Source of the DNA: Longimicrobiales bacterium
GTDB taxonomy: Bacteria > Gemmatimonadota > Gemmatimonadetes > Longimicrobiales > Gaopeijiaceae
NCBI GenBank assembly: GCA_022428035.1
Contig: JAKMDG010000255.1
Location: 1 to 5,508 of the forward strand
Length of the DNA stretch: 5,508 nt
Direction: 5' to 3'
The notes under the pieces: model-generated
Databases searched by the model: none
What the model was told of the DNA's origin: nothing
The model's input: the letters and a program-made list of their open reading frames with translations, nothing else
Shown: piece by piece, positions 1-4,575 of the stretch
How positions within the stretch are numbered: position 1 is the first letter of the stretch
How the letters are laid out: each line of letters starts with the position of its first letter
Translations under genes and position numbers: made by a program

Positions 1-868
1 GGATCACTCCGTGCTCTTCGGTCAATCGCCGCATCGCCTTCGGCTCCTCCACGTCATAGATGGCCAACCGGTCGATCGCCGTGTCGCCGCACGCGGCCTC
101 AAGAATGCGCTGATATCCCTCAGGAAGCGCCTCGCACGCCTCCACACTGACGAGCAATCCCATCGTGACACCCGGCTCCCACCAACCCGGGTAGTAGTAG
201 TTCTTCGCGATCTGATGCAGCCCGAGTTTCTCGTCGTCGTACGGCCCGACCCACTCGGTCGCGTCGATCGCGCCCCGCTCCAGCGCCGGGTAGATCTCGG
301 TACCGGACAGGACCTGCACTGTGACGCCCAGGCGGGTCATGATCTCACCTCCGATCCCTGGAATCCGGAACCGTAGTCCCGCCAGATCGGAGAGACTCTC
401 GATCGGCTCTCTGAACCAGCCGCCCATCTGACCGGGCGAGGCGATCGCCGTCAGAGAACGGATGCCGAACTGCCCCCAGACATCGTTCAGCACCTCGAGC
501 CCGCCGCCGTGCCAGAGCCAGGAGAGCTGCTGGCGGGTGGTGAGTCCGAACGGCACCCCCGTGTCGAAGGCCAGCGCCGGGTGCTTACCGATGTAGAAGT
601 AACCGGGCGACAACCCGGCCTGCACCGTACCCTGCATCACCGCGTCCATGACCTGCAACGGGGGGACGATTTCTCCCGCAGCGTACGTCCGAATGGTGAA
701 GCTGCCGCCCGTCATCGCCGACACCCGCTCTCCGATCCGCAGGGCAGCACCGTGGAGGAGGTCGGCACTCGGCGGAAAGCTCGAGGCAAGCCGCCACTCG
801 ACCCGGGGGCCCGAGACACGTCGGTCTTGCGAGGAACGAAGCCGAAGGAGTTCTCTTCGCGTGATCAC
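1..868 (-). CDS. dctP: TRAP transporter solute-binding protein, DctP family, TakP-like (3' end outside window)
   Basis: This is the extracytoplasmic receptor of a tripartite TRAP transporter, which hands an organic acid to Na+-driven membrane subunits. The frame is open for 289 codons from GTG 868 to the window edge; family members are about 330-370 residues, so some 50 C-terminal residues are missing. Family landmarks appear in order: VEWRLASSFP (23-32), ERVSAMTGG (47-55), GEIVPPLQVMDAVMQGT (65-81), LAFDTGVPFGL (99-109), QMGGWF (147-152), GLRFRIPGIGGE (164-175), ATEWVGPYDD (203-212) and YYYPGWWEPG (224-233). Gln147, Arg168, Glu205, Trp206 and Glu231 have the same spacing as the TakP ligand and Na+ residues I recall (Q156, R177, E214, W215, E240), which supports a 2-oxo- or hydroxy-acid ligand. 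An in-frame TGA lies upstream and GTG 868 is the only plausible start after it, but it has no clear Shine-Dalgarno sequence. The N-terminus has ITRRELLRL but then charged residues instead of a hydrophobic core, so export is unclear. It lies 16 bp after the GMC gene, presumably in the same operon. Confidence 0.9.
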   Translation of the reverse strand, partial: MITRRELLRLRSSQDRRVSGPRVEWRLASSFPPSADLLHGAALRIGERVSAMTGGSFTIRTYAAGEIVPPLQVMDAVMQGTVQAGLSPGYFYIGKHPALAFDTGVPFGLTTRQQLSWLWHGGGLEVLNDVWGQFGIRSLTAIASPGQMGGWFREPIESLSDLAGLRFRIPGIGGEIMTRLGVTVQVLSGTEIYPALERGAIDATEWVGPYDDEKLGLHQIAKNYYYPGWWEPGVTMGLLVSVEACEALPEGYQRILEAACGDTAIDRLAIYDVEEPKAMRRLTEEHGVI

Positions 869-888
869 AAGGCGCTCACGTGACTCAT
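865..888 (-). other. Seven-codon reading frame bridging the GMC gene and the TRAP receptor gene
   Basis: An ATG at 888-886 overlaps the GMC stop codon in the classic ATGA arrangement. Its frame reads seven codons (MSHVSAL) and ends in a TGA at 867-865 that overlaps the GTG start of the TRAP gene (GTGA). It could be a minicistron relaying ribosomes from one gene to the next. It could instead be the original TRAP start, separated from the body by a small indel: the two frames differ by 20 nt, which is not a multiple of three. The sequence alone cannot decide. Confidence 0.3.
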
Positions 889-2561
889 AACTCGCGTCGA
901 TTCAGTGCATCGACTGCGAACGCGCATGCTCTGGCGGTCAGCGCCATGTAGGTGAGCGAAGGATTCTGGTCCGCCGACGACGCCATGCACGAGCCATCGA
1001 CGACGAACAGATTCCTTACGTCATGCGACTGATTAAAGCCATTCAGGACCGAGGTGCCGGGATCGCGCCCCATACGGGCCGTGCCCATCTCGTGGATCGT
1101 CTTACCCGGCGGGTTGTCCTCGTGGAAGACCTCGACGTTGCGGACTCCCGCGGCCTCGAGCATCTCGGCCGCGCTATCCGCCATGTCATCGAACATCGCC
1201 CGCTCGTTCTCACCCCAGCGGCACGTGATCTTGAGCGCCGGAACACCCCAGGCGTCTACCACGTCAGGGTCCAGCTCTACACGGTTCGACTCATCCGGAA
1301 GGCACTCGCCAAAACCGTACAGCGACATCTGCCAGGGCCCGAGCTGGGTAAGCCTGTCCTTGAAGTCGCCCCCGAGCCCCTGGGTTCCGGTTCCTCGGCT
1401 CCACGTGCTGCGCGAGCCGCTACCCTGGTACGCGGACCCTCTCAGAACGTCCGGGTGACGGGTAGAGACGTTACGGAACCGCGGGAGGTAGATGCCGTTG
1501 ATCCGACGGACCTGATTCGCCTGATCCTCGAAGCCACGCACGTCACCTGAAGCCCCGTGACCCATGGTGTGATCCATGAGATAGTGCCCCAGCGCGCCAC
1601 TTGAGTTGGCAAGACCATCAAGGAAGTCGGACGACGTCGAGTTCAGGAGGATTCGGGTCGATTCGAGGGTCGACGCCGCCAGAAAGACGACGCGCCCAGT
1701 GAACTCGAGAGTGTCTCCGGTCTCGCGATCGATGACGCCCACCGAGGAAACACGGCCGTCGCGATAGCCCAAGGAGTGCACAACGCTGTCAGGTCGCAGC
1801 GTCATGCGGCCGGTAGCTCGCGCGGCAGGCAGCGTCGCGCTCAGACTGCTGAAGTACGGGCCCGTCCGGCAGCCACGTTCGCAGGGGCCACAAAAGTGAC
1901 AGGCCTTCCTTCCATTGTGGTCTCTGGTCAGGACCGCACACCGACCGATGGTGAGCACACGCTCGCCACCGTAGGCCCGGGTAATTCCGTCCCGGACGTG
2001 TGCCTCTGCGCACGACATAGCCATCGGTGGCAGAAACTGACTGTCCGGCAGATGGGGTAGCCCCAACGCTTCACCGGAGACGCCGATGAAGCGCTCCACA
2101 TAGTCGTACCACGGCTCGATGTCAGCGTAGCGAATCGGCCAGTCGACCGCGATCCCGTCACGCGCGTTGGCCTCGGAGTCGAGATCGCTCAGGCGGTAGA
2201 CCTGCCGGGCCCACGTGATGGAGCGTCCGCCCACCTGTCGACCGCGAAGGAAGAGGAACGGCGAGTCCTCCGGCGTCGTGTACGGGTTCTCCACATCGTC
2301 AACGAAGAACGCAGATCCGAGCTCGTCGCACGCGTAACACTCTCGCTGGATCGCCTGCCGCTCTGCCAGACGCTTCCGGTCACCCATGCCCCGGTATTTC
2401 ATGTCCCAGACCGGAACGTGCTCCGTGTAATCCCGACTGGGCACGATGTCGGGGCCGGCTTCCAGCACGAGGGTTTCCAGCCCCGCCTCCGTCAACTCCT
2501 TCGCCGCCCAGCCACCGGTGATACCGGAGCCGATGACGATCGCGTCATACTCGTTCCTCAT
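885..2561 (-). CDS. GMC-family FAD-dependent sugar dehydrogenase, catalytic subunit
   Basis: A 558-residue flavoprotein of the glucose-methanol-choline family, of the type that pairs with a gluconate 2-dehydrogenase subunit 3 protein and oxidises sugar or polyol hydroxyls. The Rossmann motif GSGITGG (11-17) ends its beta-alpha-beta unit at Glu34-Ala35. GRQVGGRSITWARQ (107-120) fits the second FAD-contact region. CHFCGPCERGC (221-231) places Cys221, 224, 227 and 231 as C-x2-C-x2-C-x3-C, a likely Fe-S site comparable to the cluster of FAD glucose dehydrogenases. The C-terminal GMC signature is intact: His490 in IHEMGTARMG, VVDGS (520-524) and DQNPSLTYMALT (531-542), with His490 and Asn533 the probable His/Asn catalytic pair. 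There is no signal peptide; the small subunit encoded just upstream has the Tat signal, so co-export of the folded complex is expected. GGAGG sits 7 nt before the ATG, and the start overlaps the upstream stop by 4 bp. The exact substrate is not readable; the neighbouring DUF1080 gene favours glycoside 3-oxidation over gluconate. Confidence 0.93.
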   Translation of the reverse strand: MRNEYDAIVIGSGITGGWAAKELTEAGLETLVLEAGPDIVPSRDYTEHVPVWDMKYRGMGDRKRLAERQAIQRECYACDELGSAFFVDDVENPYTTPEDSPFLFLRGRQVGGRSITWARQVYRLSDLDSEANARDGIAVDWPIRYADIEPWYDYVERFIGVSGEALGLPHLPDSQFLPPMAMSCAEAHVRDGITRAYGGERVLTIGRCAVLTRDHNGRKACHFCGPCERGCRTGPYFSSLSATLPAARATGRMTLRPDSVVHSLGYRDGRVSSVGVIDRETGDTLEFTGRVVFLAASTLESTRILLNSTSSDFLDGLANSSGALGHYLMDHTMGHGASGDVRGFEDQANQVRRINGIYLPRFRNVSTRHPDVLRGSAYQGSGSRSTWSRGTGTQGLGGDFKDRLTQLGPWQMSLYGFGECLPDESNRVELDPDVVDAWGVPALKITCRWGENERAMFDDMADSAAEMLEAAGVRNVEVFHEDNPPGKTIHEMGTARMGRDPGTSVLNGFNQSHDVRNLFVVDGSCMASSADQNPSLTYMALTARACAFAVDALNRREL

Positions 2562-3124
2562 CGGCCAGCCTCCGATATCACGCAGCCCCCGAACGCACCC
2601 GGCATGATGCGGTATCCTGTCTGGCTCGCCCCGGTCTCTGTCGTGAAATAACCGACAAGAACGAGACGCTTGAGCGTCGGGTAGAAGCCCTCCGGCGTGG
2701 CGTCGTCCGACCCCGGCTCCGGCAACTGTTCATCGAGCTCCCGAACCAGCACGAACTGTTGCTCGGCGCCGAGCTCCACGAAGCCTGTGCCGAAGCGGTC
2801 CGTCGCGATGGAATCGAGGGCGGACAGCCCGGAGTGGATCTCTTCGGCCTGCTCGTCATCCATCCACTCGGACGTCACGAGATCGATAAACGCGGGAACG
2901 GCCACGTCGGTGGCGCTCGGCGTGTCCGTACGGGGAAGGATGATATCCGCGACAGTACCGACCATCTCCAGCTCCCTTCGTGTCAGCGCGGCGGGTACGA
3001 CGTCAGGCGCGACTCCCGAGTCGATCAGCTGCCGGGCTTGCAGGAGCGCCGAGACGCGCTCCGGGGCCAGGGCGGGCAGAAGACTCGCGGTCGCCAGGGG
3101 GCGAATCGCTGTTCTTCGGTCCAT
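2558..3124 (-). CDS. Gluconate 2-dehydrogenase subunit 3-family protein (Tat-carrying small subunit)
   Basis: A 188-residue small subunit that in characterised complexes stabilises and exports the GMC flavoprotein. Its N-terminus has the Tat-like pair Arg3-Arg4 (MDRRTAIRPL), then a modest hydrophobic run (ATASLLPALA, 11-20) ending near residue 20-25. Family-typical segments follow: LTRRELEMVGTVADIILP (47-64) with the downstream PSATDVAVPAFID (69-81), then FYPTLKRLVLVGYFTTE (137-153) and the C-terminal PGAFGGC (165-171). ATG 3124 was chosen because GGAGG lies 6 nt upstream; the GTG at 3127 would be only 3 nt from it. The stop codon overlaps the GMC start (ATGA), so the two are very probably translationally coupled and made in equal amounts. 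The protein probably has no cofactor. The Tat core is weakly hydrophobic, so export via Tat is likely rather than proven. Confidence 0.88.
   Translation of the reverse strand: MDRRTAIRPLATASLLPALAPERVSALLQARQLIDSGVAPDVVPAALTRRELEMVGTVADIILPRTDTPSATDVAVPAFIDLVTSEWMDDEQAEEIHSGLSALDSIATDRFGTGFVELGAEQQFVLVRELDEQLPEPGSDDATPEGFYPTLKRLVLVGYFTTETGASQTGYRIMPGAFGGCVISEAGR
2569..2573 (-). promoter_or_regulatory. Ribosome binding site of the GMC dehydrogenase gene
   Basis: GGAGG on the minus strand, 7 nt before ATG 2561 and inside the last codons of the small-subunit gene. It supports the start chosen for the flavoprotein and lets ribosomes reload at the ATGA overlap. Confidence 0.75.
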
Positions 3125-3130
3125 CACGCT

Positions 3131-3135
3131 CCTCC
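3131..3135 (-). promoter_or_regulatory. Ribosome binding site of the small-subunit gene
   Basis: A GGAGG core (within GGAGGAGCG) on the minus strand, 6 nt before ATG 3124. The spacing favours that ATG over the GTG directly before it and so fixes the protein at 188 residues. Confidence 0.78.
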
Positions 3136-3175
3136 GTCAGTGATCACGCAAGCTACGCTGGAGGCCGCGTGTCTC

Positions 3176-3192
3176 GCATCCCTGCGGGACGC
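3176..3192 (-). other. Intercistronic hairpin directly after the DUF1080 stop codon
   Basis: Minus-strand GCGTCCC-GCA-GGGATGC forms a 7-bp stem (one G-T pair) with a 3-nt loop, abutting the TAG at 3195-3193. No T-tract follows, so it is not a standard intrinsic terminator. It could shield the 3' end of the DUF1080 message after processing, or attenuate transcription into the dehydrogenase genes. The pairing is plain in the sequence; the role is inferred. Confidence 0.5.
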
Positions 3193-4026
3193 CTAACGCT
3201 CCGCGACCGGTCGGGCCGCGACCCTCCGGAACTGGATCGGATGGCTCTCGCTCTGAAGCGCGATGTATCCACCCCTGAGCATGAGCCCGATCTCGGGCGC
3301 GCCATCCACGCGCTCGCTCACCTCACCACCTCCAACCACCGCGCCTTCGTAGGCCATGACCGTATCTCCGTTCACTACATGACGCACGGACCCATCAGCG
3401 TAGGACACAATGGCTACGGATACCCAGGTGCTGTCGGGGATCGTCGGCGCCGCGGCGTTGATGCAGTGTTGGGTGAGCTGCTCGCCCGCCATGTCGATAT
3501 GTGTGCCGAGAGTGCAGACGTTCGCCGTCGGGCGCTCCTCGCCCGCTGCGCCGCCGAGGAACTGGACTTCCAAAGAGATCGGGAAGTCCTGATCGACCCC
3601 CATCGTCTCCGGAGCCTGCGCGTGGAACATCACCCCTGAGTTCGACCGAGCCCACCCGGGTCCACCTGCGAACTGACGACCCACAAAGCGATACTCGACA
3701 AGGAGTTCGTACGCCTCTAGGGACTCCTCGTAAAACAGATGTCCGAAGGTGTCATTGAAGCCTGACTCCGAGTCATACTGGTCATACGACACCGTCAGGA
3801 TACCGTCCTCGACGCGGAAGGTGTTCCGGGCATCCCCACCCAACTCCTCCCCTCTGATCTTGGGCACCCAACCGGTGAGATCACGTCCGTTGAAGAGTTC
3901 GACCCAGGGAGCTTCGACAGATGCCAGAGCCGCATTGTCGCCGTCAGGAGAGGGGCTGCACGCAAGGCCCATGAGGGCTGCGGTAGCGACCAGAGCCTTG
4001 GAACGAGCGATCAGGCAGGTGCGCAT
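3193..4026 (-). CDS. DUF1080 protein (PF06439, 3-keto-disaccharide hydrolase family), probable lipoprotein
   Basis: A 277-residue protein of the DUF1080 family, some members of which cleave 3-keto-glycosides formed by a partner dehydrogenase. The N-terminus MRTCLIARSKALVATAALMGLAC is a short basic-plus-hydrophobic signal ending at Cys23, a lipobox-like site, though Gly at -3 is not ideal; export to the periplasm, probably lipid-anchored, is expected. The mature domain opens with WVELFNGRDLTGWVP (41-55), the usual family start. It continues with FRVEDGILTV (70-79), SNSGVMFHAQ (128-137) and SLEVQFLGG (151-159), and closes with GGYIALQSESHPIQFRRV (252-269), matching the family's final GxIxLQ...FRN/R strand. 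Length is normal and no interruption is seen. ATG 4026 was chosen: GGGGG lies 5 nt upstream and the signal peptide begins well there. GTG 4047 would add seven residues. The 5' end overlaps the tail of the broken FAD-binding frame. The product is expected to act before or after the dehydrogenase encoded just downstream. Confidence 0.88.
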   Translation of the reverse strand: MRTCLIARSKALVATAALMGLACSPSPDGDNAALASVEAPWVELFNGRDLTGWVPKIRGEELGGDARNTFRVEDGILTVSYDQYDSESGFNDTFGHLFYEESLEAYELLVEYRFVGRQFAGGPGWARSNSGVMFHAQAPETMGVDQDFPISLEVQFLGGAAGEERPTANVCTLGTHIDMAGEQLTQHCINAAAPTIPDSTWVSVAIVSYADGSVRHVVNGDTVMAYEGAVVGGGEVSERVDGAPEIGLMLRGGYIALQSESHPIQFRRVAARPVAER

Positions 4027-4456
4027 ACGGACCCCCAAGGCCACCACCGCAGGCTATCCACGGAGGGCCGTGACCTCGCACCCGGCGCCAGCGTACGGAG
4101 GCAGTCTCTACACGGGACCCGCGCGCGGCGACCTCCCGCAGGTGAAACACGGTGTCGTGGCACGAAATGCCGTACTGCTCGACCGTGTCGAATTCCTGAA
4201 TCCCACTGCCGTCGCAGTTGAGGACCACGCCGATGGGAGGATCTGCAGGCACCCGCTCGTCGAGCAACCCGAGGTCGCGAAGAAGGGCAGCCTGGTCAGG
4301 TTCAATCTTTTCGGCCTGGAGCGGGTCGGTGACCCAGCGCTCACAGTCCAGCAAGAGCACGTCGAGCCCCTGCCTGGAGAGAGCCGAGGCAGCCACCGAA
4401 CCACCGAACCCCGCACCCAGAATGACAACGTCGGCTTCCAATCGCTTTGTGGGCAT
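3944..4456 (-). pseudogene. N-terminal remnant of an FAD-dependent monooxygenase-type oxidoreductase
   Basis: A 170-residue frame. Its first ~115 residues read as the N-terminal FAD-binding part of a monooxygenase or reductase that is normally about 380-500 residues long. VVILGAGFGGSVAASALSRQG (10-30) is a clear GxGxxG dinucleotide fold with the acidic Asp37 after the second strand. AEKIEPDQAALLRDLGLLD (48-66) is the usual helix following it, and HDTVFHLREVA (100-110) resembles the family's active-site-side segment. Family-like sequence fades near 4115, about 90 bp before the DUF1080 start. The last 27 residues are simply the out-of-frame 5' part of the DUF1080 gene, with low-complexity Gly/Arg/Ser composition. 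The later GD and GDAAH-type FAD motifs are absent, and I found no continuation in another frame. It is probably non-functional, left by a deletion or by acquisition of the downstream genes. It has only a weak Shine-Dalgarno candidate (GGGGA about 10 nt before the ATG). A short functional FAD-binding protein is less likely. Confidence 0.7.
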
Positions 4457-4490
4457 CCTGACGTCGTCCCCGAGGGTTGTTCGTCAGACG

Positions 4491-4515
4491 CCGGCCGCGA
4501 GGGCAGGCAGGCCGG
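4491..4515. repeat. GC-rich inverted repeat in the gap before the FAD-binding remnant
   Basis: CCGGCC (4491-4496) and GGCCGG (4510-4515) are exact 6-bp complementary arms around a 13-nt spacer. They lie in the gap between the terminator and the start of the FAD fragment, so they would be in the 5' leader if transcription begins just after the terminator. No convincing -35/-10 pair was found in 4457-4542. In GC-rich DNA such arms can arise by chance, so this may be neutral. Confidence 0.25.
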
Positions 4516-4542
4516 TGATGGGCTGCGGGCAAGGTAGCAAGG

Positions 4543-4566
4543 AAAAAGAACCGGGATGAACGGTCC
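4543..4566 (-). terminator. Rho-independent terminator after the DUF5916-type gene
   Basis: On the minus strand GGACCG-TTCATCC-CGGTTC forms a 6-bp stem (one G-T pair) with a 7-nt loop, followed at once by five T. It begins 9 nt beyond the TGA at 4578-4576. The stem is short, but position and T-tract fit intrinsic termination. It separates the barrel gene from the downstream genes and implies that these have their own promoter. Confidence 0.55.
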
Positions 4567-4575
4567 GGGCCCTGA

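Noticed and set aside
11..883. Plus-strand frames of about 120 codons and a minus-strand 70-codon frame at the left end
   Set aside because: All lie over the TRAP receptor frame, which is open for the whole region and carries clear family motifs in order.
1023..1550. 175-codon plus-strand frame opposite the GMC gene
   Set aside because: Mirror of strongly conserved GMC codons on the other strand; no family features.
2697..3196. Plus-strand open frames of about 145 codons opposite the small-subunit gene
   Set aside because: Low-complexity Ser/Arg composition, no ribosome binding site and no recognisable motif; the minus-strand protein accounts for the conservation.
3749..4537. 262-codon plus-strand open frame opposite the DUF1080 gene and the FAD remnant
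   Set aside because: It is antisense to two recognisable proteins, its composition is Arg/Pro/Ser-rich, it shows no domain motif, and it crosses the gap between genes. It is a typical shadow in GC-rich DNA.
4490..4545. Possible promoter with TACCTT as a -10 box after the terminator
   Set aside because: Only half of the consensus positions match and no good -35 lies at a proper distance, so it was not annotated.
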